Assembly: GCA_036872755.1 (NCBI GenBank)
Contig: JAVHNS010000002.1
Location: 186,001-250,000 of the forward strand
DNA from: Orbilia blumenaviensis
Taxonomy: Eukaryota; Ascomycota; Orbiliomycetes; Orbiliales; Orbiliaceae
Direction: 5' to 3'
DNA length: 64,000 nt
Both the position numbers and the translations under genes were made by a program. Positions 1 to 11,674 of the stretch are shown piece after piece. Positions within the stretch are counted from its first letter, which is position 1. Each line of letters starts with the position of its first letter. A model generated the notes under the pieces. That model saw only the letters and a list, made by a program, of their open reading frames with translations. It did not search any database and was not told where the DNA came from.

Positions 1-560
1 ATCATTCTTTGATTTGTGACAGAAAGGATGCTGATAAGAGTGCCCATCATAATGGATGTCTTCGCACAGGGCATGCGCATGACTTTGTCATATCGACAAT
101 CCAGACGACGAGAGAAAGCAAGCTGATGTAATTTAACAGGACCTGAACCTCCCATTTATCTTCAAAAGCAGTTATATAAAAGTAACAACGCCACGCACAT
201 GGATATATTAGCAATAAGCAAATAAACAACAGGAGCACAGCCGAGTGCTATGAATATCGGGGGACAAAGCTTGACATCTTAAACATGCAGACGGCGTTTA
301 CAGCCGAAGTGTTGAGACATCAATGTGGAGTAGGTACCTGACTGGAGCGCAAAATTTCAGACGGTCTCCATATAACGCCTTGTTTCCCTGTAATCGAGAC
401 GAAAGTGCATTTGTTAGCTTGCTTGTGCTCAAGGCTTATATCCCGCTGATACATCGTGGCTGTGTACATAGTAAGGGTCGATACATTACATGATCACAGC
501 AGGTTTTCTTGGCTACTAGGCACGAGAGTTTGGAAAACTTGGCAAAGCCGAGGTGCGAAC
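1..560. other. intergenic, nothing recognised
   Basis: No convincing reading frame, RNA gene or repeat was found. The part from about 420 to 560 lies just downstream of the glutamine-synthetase-like gene on the minus strand and may hold its 3' UTR, or one more tiny exon if the stop codon seen at 561 is actually inside an intron. Confidence 0.5.
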
Positions 561-2123
561 TTACCAATCTGTAACCGCTTCCTCCCATTGTCGACATTCA
601 TGTTCTCTCGTCCCCCCAAAATGTTCAACAAACGCATCTCCTAGGACTTCTCGAGCAAGACTCCCTTCTTCCATGAATTTCGCTGTAGCAGCTTGTAGAG
701 ATTTCGCCAATCTCTCACCACCAGTCGGTTGTGTCTTCCCAAGCGGCGGGATAGTAAGTTGCAATTTCTTCTCGATTCCTCGGTATCCGCATGCTAAGAT
801 GGCAGCCAGCGCAAAATGCGGGTTACAATCAGCACCTGGCACCCGAACTTCAAGTCTCGTAGCCTTGGCGGATGCTGTCGGCGGGGTGATAAGTCGGATT
901 GAAGCTGCCCGATGCTCCAAGCCCCAAGAAACTGTTACTGGGGCCCAAAAGTTTTCTACTAGGCGTTTGTACGAGTTAATGGTAGGAGCAAATAGCGGCA
1001 TGATATATGGTAAACCTTCAAGCACACCAGCGAGGAAATTCCGGCCAAGATCTGAAAGGTAGGCAACATCTGGGTACGGAGAGTTGGGGTCCTTTTCCTC
1101 CCGGGCAAAGAGATTCTTGCCAGACTCCTTATCAACAATCGAAATATGGAGGTGACCAGAGTTTCCAGGGAGGCCTTGTTTTGGCTTTGCCATAAAGCAA
1201 GGAGTGATTCCATTCTTTGCACCGAGCGCTTTAACAGTAAGCTTGAACAGAGACGCTCTATCTGCCATTTCCGCAACATCAGTGAATGCTAGTGCTGCCT
1301 CATACACACCAGGCCCTGATTCTGTATGCCACCCCTCAAGTGGTACTCTAAAGGCCTTGCAGGTATCGTAGACTCCATAGTAGTATTCCTGGAAGAGAAC
1401 CGGGCGGGTGAGGGAGTATCCGAACATCCCGGGTGTAATGGAAGGAATTGATTCTGGTTTCTCGGACCTGATATTATCTGGTGATGCGGAGAACTGGTAA
1501 AATTCATATTCCGCTGCAGGTTTGACATTTTCAGTAAGCTTGTAATATTCTCGCAGATGCAATTTACTCGTGCTACTGACCTCCAGCCATAGCACCCATG
1601 CCATCTTTCTCGAACTTTGCTAATGCAGACTTCAAGAGCCCCCTAGGGCAGGGCGCAATTGGTTCGTCGGTATCCGGGTCATAGAAACTAACCTTTCGAA
1701 GCTATCAGTCCTAAGAAGATACCAGGATATGTTTTTCCTATGACCCACCAAGAAGAAGGGAACGTTATTTTCCCATGGGATCCTTCGGAAGGTTTTAAGG
1801 TCGACCTTGGCGATTATATCGTGGTATCCGTTTTCCTGGTTAGATATTGATAATTCCTTGAAATATGTCTATTCTACATCAGTATATCCCCCATCAAAGA
1901 TATCAGGCATGACAGATCCTACTTGGTCATGCATGTCCCAGCCGAACACAACAGAGCAGAAGCCAAAGCCGGTCGTAATGATGCTCTTGAATTTGTCTAG
2001 CGAGATCATCTTTCCACGCAAGATTCCGTCGACATCGAGGCCGGCAAGTTTGACTTTGTCGTCCCCATTCTCCTCCAGAGTCCTTATTATAGACTCGACG
2101 GTATGCTCTCCTTCTGCTGTCAT
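561..2123 (-). CDS. type I glutamine synthetase-like protein (FluG C-terminal / GlnA family)
   Basis: Four exons fit: 2123-1878, 1835-1749, 1692-1581 and 1513-561, summing to 466 codons (465 residues). The N-terminal beta-grasp part has LAGLDVDGILRGK. The catalytic part has WHTESGPGVYE, the GHLHIS strand, NSYKRL, and RLEVRVPGADCNPHFALAA near the C-terminus, all expected of class I glutamine synthetases and of the GS-like half of fungal FluG. The amidohydrolase half of FluG is absent. Family members ligate ammonia or an amine to glutamate or a related acid with ATP; the substrate cannot be read here. Exon 1 opens with a methionine directly before the beta-grasp domain, which fixes the start well. 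The last codons are TGG TAA GT, so the stop coincides with a perfect intron donor and the true C-terminus may be a few residues longer. The family assignment is firm; the exact physiological role is not. Confidence 0.88.
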
Positions 2124-4651
2124 CCTTTTATCCGAGATATAATATACCGGATCGATTGCTGGATTTGATGCGTTTAGGAGGGTTAAAATACCCTTTGCCG
2201 TCTCGCCCTAGATAGGAAAAGCCTTCGGGTAGTGGATAGGCAGTATGTATCAAGAGTATGGTTGAATTAATAGTAGGTCGCTGATTCGCCCGACGGCTTC
2301 TATACGCCTGTTTTAAGTCAGATCGGGACGCTATTTGGTTCACCTGAGAACGAAGTAAGGATGACTGCGTTGTGAGGAGGCTCGAGCTGTGGTCCGCGGG
2401 ACGGGGATATTCGAGTTCTGAGCGCGCGCAATGTACGGACAACGTTAAGCTTTTTTAAATTTAAATTTTTTTTTTCTTTCCCTTTCTATCTCTCTCTCCT
2501 TGACAATGAAAATTTTCAAACTTACTTGCTGGCCGACAAGGTTCGGCGACGAGGACGCGGATATTGTCTCTTAAGTACTACCAAACTCTGCCTCTTTCGA
2601 ATATCCCAGGCGGCTCCTTAGAATGGGTAGGTACGTAGCTTATCGCACATAAGTACCTCACTATCTTAGACCCCGTTCAGACAGGGAACAGTTGCACCTT
2701 CCAAGCTTTTAGCACAGGCGAGAGAAATAACCCGGTTACACCGATGAAAGGCGAGAGGGAAGACGAATGACGATATATATTGAGCACGAGACGTTGAGAT
2801 TCCACGAAACCCAGTATCGCTTTCCGGATGAGTGATATCACAGGCAATGTCGTGTGGGGCCAGCCCTTCATATGCAGGACAGCTTATGGCATGCATACTG
2901 GAAGGCTTAAACATTTCCATATGTCATCGCATAGTAGCGTCGCCTTTCGGTCCATGCAGATATCATTTCCTGAAGTGAAAGAACCCCCGCTTTTTTTTGT
3001 GCTAACATGTTCCACCCGGCCACTGCGGGTTGAATGCATCTTGTTGGGCTGTTGCCTATCTGCGCTGGGCACATGTTCTACGCACGGTCGGCTTCCAGGC
3101 TTTCTCGAGGTTCTGAAAGACTTAAGACGAGGTTTTTAAGCTTGAAATGAGGGTATGAATCGGAGAACTCCTTCTGTTTCAATCCTGTCGAGGCATTGTT
3201 GGTGGTCAATTCGCTTGTGCAATTGTAGTTGTGTTCATGTGCATGCAGAAAGAAGCGACCAAGCCTAAAAGTCCCCGTCGCTTGTGCGCAGTCCATTGAA
3301 TTTTTGAGACAATGCAATGAGAAGCTTTTCCGGGAATTTTATATTCTCTTGAAAAAGGTTAAGGCCCCAAATATAGTGCACTGTGGGGTGTTAATTTTAC
3401 ATGCAATTGATTATTTGCATACGTTTCCAGAAAAATAAGTACTTGAGTCTTCACACCTGCACACAAGCAGTGGAGATATCTTGTCGAAGTATTCATGGAC
3501 TTCCTTAGCTTAGGAGTAACTTGTCCGGATGCGCATGCACCGAGTGCCGATATCAGATCTAATCAGAGTCGGTCGCTAGTTGAATTCAATCCGATATCCA
3601 AGAGCTGGCCGAGAAATTATATGCACAAACGAACCTACGATGGGTGACACAGCATAAAACAACTCCTCGGAGGCTTCCCAGAGCTTGGGATGTCCGATTA
3701 TGATAAATCGTATGTCATGTCGATGCAAATATGACCCCACAAAGGAAGTCTCATCCAATACCCTTCCAAAGAGCTCACTGAACTCATGGACGCATTCCAT
3801 TCCATTCCAATGCAATGCATAACCATGTCACAGGACTTCGGGTTCATTGCAAGCTTTGACTGCCGATGCTATAGCCAAGCATACGTATAGTTGCGTATAG
3901 GGCCGTCGTCAAGTCGAATAGCTGGCTAGAAATATAAAGTTGATAACACCCCTGGCATGTAGCCGGGACATTCATATAGCCATATCTAGTTACATGCATG
4001 AAATTGATCAATTAGGCTTCGAACCTCGCGCAGATTCCGGCGTCGGAAGGCAATTGCTGCTTTATCGGACGAATCGAGTGGCAGAGTGGGGAACTCCATA
4101 GCATATCAGATCAACCAGCTTTGATTAGCGCGTATGTCTGGCGGGACACAAAAACCGTCGGCCGGGGCCAATTGGGGCGAAAGAATGCACGTCCATGTAG
4201 CATGCCCAGCTCTAGAACTCTAAGACCTTCGCTTCCTCGCCGCCATGCGGACTCGACGCGAGACGGATTTACTAATTAACTGTCCGTGTGACTGTGACAA
4301 CGAGGAGTCGAGTGCAGCATTGCGGAGAGGAGTTCATGTCTTCGACGGCTACCCATCCTTTAAACCGCTTCAGTAGAAGTCGAGTCCACCCCGAAAATTA
4401 GAGCATTTTTAGTGTGATCTATTTCCTGCGCTCGCCGGACTTTTAAGTTCAGCAGAGGACCCTGAAAATTCTCCTCCAACCTTATCTTCAGACAGTTCAC
4501 CACACTGTGCAAAAAAGTCGCGGATTGTATAAAACTCATCCGTTTGCCTGTTCTCTAGTCCGGATTCGAAACCCAATTATCTTCTTCGATAAGTTCGCAA
4601 GCACCAAACCCATATTGATACCTTCGAATTCTCAGACTAAGATACGGAGAA
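2124..4651. other. divergent intergenic region between GS-like and SDR genes
   Basis: This 2.5 kb spacer separates two divergently transcribed genes. It contains AT-rich and homopolymer patches (for example a T run near 2467) and several short open frames without recognisable domains. A minus-strand frame at 3576-3815 is protein-like in composition but matches nothing I know. The right end should hold the SDR promoter and leader. Confidence 0.5.
4528..4534 (+). promoter_or_regulatory. possible TATA element of the SDR gene
   Basis: TATAAAA lies 118 bases upstream of the SDR start codon, in a plausible position for a fungal core promoter with a leader of several dozen bases. It is supported only by motif and position. 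Confidence 0.35.
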
Positions 4652-5666
4652 ATGGCCGGAAGACTCGCTGGAAAGAACTGCATTGTGACCGGTGCCGCTG
4701 GGTAAGAGACCTTCTTCTCCTTCTTCCTCTTCCTCTTCTTCTTCTCCTTCCTCCTCCTCCTCTTCTTCTTCTCTACTCACCTATTCGGAAATATTTTTCT
4801 AACCTGTGACCTAGCGGAATTGGCTTGGAAACATGTATTCTGTTTGTCAAGGAGGGCGCCAGCATCGTGATGGCTGATATCAACAACGACGCCCTCGAAA
4901 AGGCCGCCGCTATCGTTCGCCACTTCAAAGCCGATGCTAAGATCAAGACTGTCATTTGCGACGTATCCAACGAGGAATCTGTCCAAAAGTTGGTTGCCTC
5001 GGCTGATGAGTGGGGTGGTGTCGACGTCATGTTCAACAACGCTGGCATCATGCACGGAGATGACGCCGATTCAGTCGAGACCCCAGAAAAAATATGGGAC
5101 CTTACCCACAACATTAACGTCAAGGGTGTCTGGTTTGGCTCCAAGCATGCTGTTTTAAGCTTCAGGAAGCACGGAAAGAAGGCCACCAGCGTTATCAACA
5201 CCGCCAGTTTTGTTGCTCTTATGGGAGCCGCTACCCCTCAATTGGCCTACACCGCTAGCAAGGGCGCCGTACTGGCTATGACCCGAGAATTGGCCATGAT
5301 ACACGCTAGAGAAGGCTTTAGATTCAATTCCCTGTGCCCGGGACCCCTCAATACCCCGCTTCTTCAGGAATGGCTTGGAGATGACGCTGAGAAACGATTC
5401 CGTCGCGAAGTCCATTTCCCAAGCGGGCGATTCGGAGAGGCTATTGAACAGGCTCATGCTGTCGTCTTTCTCGCAAGCGACGAAAGTTCATTCGTCAATG
5501 GAACCGATTTTGTCGTCGATGGAGGTTTATCTAAGGTAGCTTATTCCCCATAAGGTTGATGTTACTAGTCGTACCCTATACTAACGCTGGAACTCTTTAG
5601 GCATACGTTACTGCTCAGGGCACCGCACCACCTGCACCTAAGAATAATGCTTTCGGCTTAGAGTAG
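4652..5666 (+). CDS. classical short-chain dehydrogenase/reductase
   Basis: Three exons (4652-4701, 4815-5535, 5601-5666) give 278 residues. The N-terminus carries the NAD(P)-binding TGAAGGIG glycine motif, whose codons are split by intron 1. Further motifs are NNAG, the active-site Ser in INTAS and the YTASK (YxxxK) catalytic pair, followed by the CPGPLNTPL loop and FVVDGGLSK near the C-terminus. Length and motif order are those of classical SDR oxidoreductases; the alcohol or ketone substrate cannot be deduced. There is no signal peptide or membrane segment, so a soluble enzyme is expected. Intron 2 contains TACTAACG, a near-perfect branch site, and joins VDGGLSK to AYVTAQG; without this splice the protein would end prematurely. 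It is convergent with the small membrane protein at 6240-6734. Confidence 0.92.
4710..4775 (+). repeat. CTT/CCT-rich microsatellite inside SDR intron 1
   Basis: About 65 bases of almost pure pyrimidine with repeated CTT, CCT and CTC units fill the middle of intron 1 (4702-4814). The tract lies well upstream of the CTAG acceptor. It is a simple-sequence repeat likely to vary in length between strains. Confidence 0.8.
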
Positions 5667-6239
5667 GTGGTTTCTCTAAATATGCATATAAATTGACAAG
5701 GCAGAAATGACTAAGTGACTTCCCTGTCCTCCCAGGAAGAAATAAACTACCACCGGCCACCACCAACACGTTGGGTATCAATACATGGCGCATGGCATAA
5801 TATATGAATTTTGGACTGGCGTTTTTATTTTCTTATCTGGGGTTTTAAAAATCTTTTTTGTTACTTATAATTGCTGTCTTGGTGGGCCTTCTACAATCAC
5901 GTGAGCCTTTGTAGCCCAAACAATTTCTTCATGACTATGAATGAAACAACATTTGAAAAACATACTACAAATCCAATGAAGTATCTGCTTAGGCATAGTT
6001 CATAGCTATATACAGAAAAAGATTTGAGAGTTAATCGTTTAGCAGAGCTTCGACCACAAAACAGTCTCTCCGAGAAAAAACTATACCATGTAACGCCAGG
6101 AGCACTGGGAAACAGAAAGCGATTGAAGAGATAAATGAAAAAGAAAGGATTGGGTTCATATATACATATCCGGGTCCTAGAGGCGTTTTATCTTGTATTT
6201 AAGTCTCGACCTTGCAGGACTAGAGTGGTTTCTGACCGA
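5667..6239. other. convergent 3' intergenic region
   Basis: This spacer holds the 3' ends of the SDR gene and of the minus-strand gene at 6240-6734. It is AT-rich with a poly(A)-signal-like AATAAA. No other feature was seen. Confidence 0.55.
5741..5746 (+). terminator. AATAAA poly(A) signal candidate for the SDR gene
   Basis: AATAAA occurs 75 bases after the SDR stop codon, the usual place for a fungal polyadenylation signal. Evidence is motif and position only. Confidence 0.4.
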
Positions 6240-6734
6240 TCATTGTTCCTTCTTCCCCAATGTTGATTTCCAAACCACAAAAGCCAGTGTCCCAGCCAGA
6301 GTACCAAGCCCTGCGCCACCCACCACGCCCCTCCAGAGTGGTAAGGGCCCCCTTCCCACGGCCCCAAGTACAGCGCCTACCGCCAAACCAGCCGCTGAAA
6401 AGTCATCAAGCTGGGTTTGGCCCGTGTTTCTTAGCAGCCTCCAGCTTCGATCCTTCCATTCGATATCTTCCCTGCCCCACATCCTACCAAGGGTCATCGC
6501 ACCACCTATGCCCAATGATACAAGAGCGCCTGTAGAATTTGATCTCAGTAGAAGGGCTGTGATCGGGTACACGGTGGCTCGACGGAGGACAAATGTGGAT
6601 GCTAGTGGTATGGCAGATGAAATAAAGGCACCAATAGGAAGGGTCCTATGCATAACATGTGCTGTCAAGATAAAATGGAAAAGTGGTTGATCTTCTGCAT
6701 AGTCAGAGGTCGGGAGCATCCCATTGAGAGCCAT
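6240..6734 (-). CDS. small fungal multi-pass membrane protein (DUF1757-like)
   Basis: An unbroken frame of 164 residues. Three hydrophobic Gly/Ala-rich segments are visible: around residues 30-50 (near TLPIGAFISSAIPLAS), 65-80 (GALVSLGIGGAMTLG) and 115-158 (AAGLAVGAVLGAVG and GGAGLGTLAGTLAFVVW). Between them lies a polar loop with REDIEWKDRSWRLL. Size and pattern resemble the fungal family once called DUF1757, small proteins of unknown role probably in an internal membrane; this match is from memory and only moderately sure. It is convergent with the SDR gene and divergent from the dienelactone-hydrolase-like gene. No function is claimed. Confidence 0.7.
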   Translation of the reverse strand: MALNGMLPTSDYAEDQPLFHFILTAHVMHRTLPIGAFISSAIPLASTFVLRRATVYPITALLLRSNSTGALVSLGIGGAMTLGRMWGREDIEWKDRSWRLLRNTGQTQLDDFSAAGLAVGAVLGAVGRGPLPLWRGVVGGAGLGTLAGTLAFVVWKSTLGKKEQ

Positions 6735-7625
6735 GATGATTTATAGATGGATTGTCTAGGGTATGGTTCTTTGCCTCGATCTTGCTTGCTATAATTGTAA
6801 AAGCGTGTTGAGATGTGTTGGATATTGGAAAACAGCATGAGCAGAAAGCTTAATAAGCTGCTGAATATTAGAATCACAACCTGTGCGATGTCAAATCCGG
6901 GAGAATATATAAGTAAGATTTTGAGGTAGTTAAGTCAGCTTTCGGTGCGTACGTAAGTATCGTCGTCGACCTAGTCTGTACGGTGACTATCTCGTGGCCG
7001 GTTCCCGACCAATAAGAGCCACCGCATTTGGCAGCGGCCCACAGTCGGCGCATACTGCAAGGCCGATCCGACTTTTGATGCAATGTAGATTCTTACTACG
7101 CACTGCGGCTGACATGATAGTCTCCTTAGCCCTAATAACCCGTATAATACTTGTATACACTGCTATCCGGCCGGGGTACACCGACAAGCACCGATGGCGA
7201 TGGCTCTGAGCTCTGTACTGCACAACACGTCAACACGCCATCTGCATTAGTATGTCAGTTCACATATATACGTAACTGGACGTGTAATTAGGTATTTAAG
7301 CATAGTATCTCGGATCATCAATCAGTTAATTAAGCTCAAGAGTAGTCCGAGTAATCAGATATGATGATAAGGTATGATGTCACAGTGGTTGGGTTTCGGC
7401 CGTGGCTACCCTTCCTCACTACGGAAAGCTGTGCGGGGTGTTTCGGAACAAACGTTTCGCCCCGCGCCGCCAGACTATAATTATCTCGATATCTTCATTG
7501 GGCCCCTTATCCCCCCAAGCTCTTTTCAATATACCACGACGGCAGTTCAATCCATTGCAACAACATACACGCATTCCTGCATCAGAACCAACTCGTATTT
7601 GGGACTAGAATTTATAATATTTACG
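6735..7625. other. divergent intergenic region
   Basis: An 890-base spacer between two divergently transcribed genes, containing their promoters and leaders. No RNA gene or conserved protein was seen. The last 250 bases are open in frame with the downstream gene (from 7374), but the product would lack family resemblance before residue 1 at 7626, so they are treated as 5' leader. Confidence 0.5.
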
Positions 7626-8650
7626 ATGGACAAAGTTTGCGAAGCTTGCAAAACGCTCCCTCCGATCCTGGATCAGGATATATACCAGGAGGTGCGTAAC
7701 GATCTCGTACGCTCGTATCACATCATGCAACGACTGTGCTAACACAATATGTATCACTGGGCGACCAGAAAGGCGGTTATGAAGACGTGAGCGGCTTGAA
7801 TTGCTGTATGTATGTCCGGCCCCAACGAAGCACACTAGATTAGCGGTCTAACAAATTCTAGACATTGCTGCGCCGCAACCTGCGCCGAAGACAGGTATAC
7901 TCTTTATTTACGACATTTTCGGATACTTCAAACAAAATCTACAAGGCGCCGACATCCTCGCTCTTACTGATCCGGGCCATGTTGTCGTTATGCCCGATTT
8001 CTTCTTTGGGAAGGTCAGGCTTTGCCTCCTCGAGTTTAATGTCTGTAGACATGCTAACCTTTACCTTCTCAATTATAATCTTGTAGCCTATGGACATGAA
8101 ATTGTTCGAATCTCCCGAGGGCAAGGAAGCTCTTGGCAGCTTCTTTCAGAACGAAGCCAACCTTGAGAAGACTCGGACAAATGCGTTGAAGGTTCTTGAA
8201 GGCTTGAAGGAGAAATTCCCAACTGTAAAGGCATGGGGCATATTTGGGTATGTTCAAGGTTTCCAGGTCGCTCAAGGGTTTTTGAATTTAACTAACCACT
8301 GTAATTCTAGTTTATGTTGGGGTGGGAAGGCAACTACTGTTATCTCCAAGGATCCTACCAGTGGCTTTGCGGCATCTGCCCAGGCTCACCCAGCCATGCT
8401 CGACCCTAAGGATTTCACAGACTTCCCTGTCCCACACTTATGTCTCTCCTCGATGCACGAGGACAAAGCGGATGCCGAAACGATAAATAATATTCTCAAC
8501 AGCCGCAATGACGGTAGCTTTGGTACAATCTATCCCAATGATATCCACGGATGGATGGGTGCCCGTAGCAACCTGAAGAACGAGGCTGAGAAGGAATCCT
8601 ATGAGAAGGGCTATGCGGAGGTCGTCGAGTTCTTCAAGAAGACACTGTAA
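7626..8650 (+). CDS. dienelactone hydrolase family protein
   Basis: Five exons (7626-7691, 7769-7805, 7862-8013, 8087-8247, 8311-8650) give 251 residues, the usual size of fungal DLH proteins. The alpha/beta-hydrolase fold shows strand ILFIYDIFG, the VVVMPDFFFG segment, the nucleophile elbow GLCWGGK with Cys141, and IHGWMGAR with the catalytic His218; the acidic member is probably in SMHEDKAD (about residue 190). DLH proteins hydrolyse dienelactone or other small esters with a Cys-His-Asp triad. Most fungal members have unknown substrates and are thought to be cytosolic. All four introns are short with good donors and acceptors, and splice phases rebuild the family pattern exactly. Exon 2 is only 37 bases, so automated annotation could easily miss it. 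Confidence 0.9.
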
Positions 8651-11600
8651 GTCATATATTTCCTAGGACTGGACCATCATGTTGGTTGTCAATTTATGTC
8701 AACATTTATCATAAGTCTGCTAACCAAGTACCTGCGAGCAGGAGCTGATTTAGCAAAACTAGATCTCCGGGAAGAGGTGGCCCTCGGCTCTAGCGGGTTC
8801 ATGTCCGTGGAGACTGTCCCAACATGTCATTGTATTCACGAACTAGATGTACTGACGCGAGGATTGCTGAAGCAACATAATCTTATAACATCTATAAGCC
8901 GGGGCTTTCTAAAGCCCGAACTCGACCATAAACTTCAAAGGAATCAGGGGTGTATCATATTGTTTAGATTAGCCACCTCTTCGAGAAAAAAGAGGAAGGA
9001 AACGAAAACCCCAAGCTACCCAATTCACTAAATATATTTCAATAGTCTTTTGAAACCGGCTCACTGAACTATGCTCTGTGAGACTCAGCAATGTATGGGC
9101 TGAGCAATGAACCCCATACAAAATTACAACAAATCTCAACACAAGCCACCTATACAGTCCCGATCCTCATGTCCACGTGTATACTGCCCTCGATGGTCAA
9201 GTGATCCCTACAACTACAAATAAAGAAAAATACATTTGTCCATGGTGCAGGCTCCTTTAGTTACCGCTTCAGATATCCGCGGGCGCTGAAGTATACCCTA
9301 GACTAGAAGTATCCTTGCCTCAGCATATCCGGACCAACCCAACCGATCTACGCATTAGGTACCTACAGCACAGCACTGTTGGCTAAGCTACCGCAGCCAC
9401 TTAGGATCGTGATATACCATATTGTATTATCGTGCATGCTATGGCTGTGCATACTGGATTGGGAAGTCTGGAGAATTCCCAGATTGCACAAGCAGCGCAA
9501 CCTGCATTCAGCGCAGGAGTCAAATGTTGCACAAAGGTTGTCCCGTGGACTGGACACGAAGATGTCGGCCAACTAGATGCCAAAGTTTGCACTGCCCATG
9601 GGATGCGTTTGAATTAACCGTGTCAAAGGTAAGAACGTCGCATTAATTAAATTGTGTTCTCAATTAGAACAAAGGAGCTGAACCAGGCCTGTCATATGTA
9701 GGTTGAATATCACATTCCTCACGAAAGGGGTAACTTAAATTTGGAAAGGATGGCAGCAGTATTACATGAAAGTTGAAAGGAATCTTCGATTCCGGCCCTC
9801 TTAGCTGACATGAACAGTAGATAAGGCTGAAAATGGGTTGGCGTAACGCTGCTGCGATATGTATACCTTCGGCCACGAGGAAAGTAGTAGATCTAGGGTC
9901 TTGTGTTACCGGACGAGTCTTTAAACAGCCAATTAAGTTGCGATTTCCTATCTAAAAACGCAATTTTAGATTGGGTACCAGTATTTACCATTCTACATTC
10001 TACAACCTCAACCTCCATTCACACGCTTTGGATCCACAATTAATGCCGCCTTCAAAGGGGCAAGGCTTGGGATATTAATTAGCCAGTTTTATTTTATTTT
10101 TTTTATTTTATTTTTTTGGTATCTTGGGTTTGACAAGTTGCCGGCAGGCATGCACCCGGCATGTCATGAGCATTCATGCACACATCCCCAAAGGATTGTC
10201 GATTGGATGTATAAAAAATCAAGCTAATTCTTTTCAGCCGGCGCAGTTCCTATCAATGCTCTTTTGGGCCTTTTGGGTGTGTTTGTGCATGAGTTTCTTC
10301 TTGATAACAAGATTTGTCTCCCGCAGGTGCATCTGCACCTGCCCTGCATTGGTTAGAAAGACCGCTTCAGCCTCACCTGAACAGGAAACAATAGAACATT
10401 GAGAGGAAATATCTATGTGTAACCTTACTGCGATATTATAGATTAAAGGTACTCGCAGAGAATGTCAAAAACTGTACCATACATATACCCACATACATGA
10501 GCACTTAAGTGCTTAACTGCTATAGCAACATGTACGTGAAAGAGTGGGGGGCGCTTTCTCTGTCACAGTAGCAGCGCCGAATGGTAGCAATTTGTGTAAA
10601 GAACAATTCACACCATGATAAGGGAGGGCTACGGGAAATTGAGCGCCATGGCATTGAGTATCCGAATAAGCGGGCGCGCGGCATCTTGCAGCAGTCCCCC
10701 TTTTCACTCGAACGGTTCGTTGGATGACGGAGAAGGCTAACAGCTGGAGAACCCGAGGCTTCATGCTCGCCAACTCTGTACGCGTACCTTATAGCCATCA
10801 AAAAGTAATTTCGGCCCAAAGACGTCGATAGACGGGAGGAAAGCCGTGATCTACTGGAGCACACGAGCGGAATCCCATTGGGAGTAATACCATTTGCGGG
10901 TTTGCATGTCCGGTTTTGGGTTTCTTTCTCTGAGGTGAAGACACGTGGGAGCGCAAACCTTGTTGGCAACTTGAACGGCCTTTTTGTCCCAGCATTCCGT
11001 CCGCCTTTCCAACACCAATTTCGGAAATTTTATCAGCTGCACGCTCTGTTGCACAAGCCCAAGCTGATACCCGGGAAGACCCCTGACCTCGGGCCGGATA
11101 TATACAGGGATACGATATCCCCGGTGTACGATCCCAGAATAACATAAAAACATCGCCGGCTCCGGGGCCCTAACACAGCGCAGGTGGTGCTCTAGCCTAA
11201 AGTGCCGTTCTTGGCTGCCTTCAGCCATGGCCTTTTTTTTCATAGCCACCTTCCTTGTCCCCCCTGGCCATCGTTTGTTCTGTTCTGTCGCTCGTTAGTC
11301 GTGCAAGTCCATACTCACTTCCCAGTACCTGGCCAAGTGTGTAAAGTAGTTCGTCGTTCATCACCATATCCAGAACGCTTCTCTCCTTAGCTGTCCACGG
11401 TCGTCCAATGGGCTTGGTCAACCCATCTTGATTGATCTGATAGAAAGCCGCCTGCCTCTCTTTCATTGTGCTTTTATTATTCTTATTATCCGGTTTTACT
11501 TTGCCTTTAACCCCACTTCCATTCATTTCCAAACTGTTCCCTATCCAGTTGCAATCGCGCGCTGTAGACTGTCGCCGCCCCTAGCCATCGATCCATCTCA

Positions 11601-11674
11601 GCCCACCGACCTGCTTCCAAAGGAACACCTTGTTCCTGAATAGTTAGTATCTGGTAACCTTTCAAGCCGTCATT
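8651..11674. other. gene-poor region, no supported gene
   Basis: Three kilobases without a recognisable gene. Overlapping frames on the minus strand at 10513-11249 and 11221-11532 lack domain patterns and overlap each other in different frames, so they were left out. The tract contains T-rich runs (about 10090-10117). The final few hundred bases are pyrimidine-rich and are probably promoter and leader of the GH16 gene. Confidence 0.45.

Noticed and set aside
3576..3815. Minus-strand frame of 79 codons with natural-looking composition
   Set aside because: No family resemblance, no neighbouring exon with matching splice sites, and length within chance expectation.
6193..6690. Plus-strand frame of 165 codons
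   Set aside because: Antisense shadow of the small membrane protein gene, which has the better hydrophobic pattern and start.
10513..11249. Overlapping minus-strand reading frames of 86-149 codons
   Set aside because: They overlap each other in different frames, show no domain or splice pattern and lie in the likely promoter region of the GH16 gene.
11221..11532. Minus-strand frame of 103 codons rich in Lys and Gly
   Set aside because: It lies antisense to the pyrimidine-rich leader of the GH16 gene, which by itself produces Lys/Gly/Glu-rich antisense frames.
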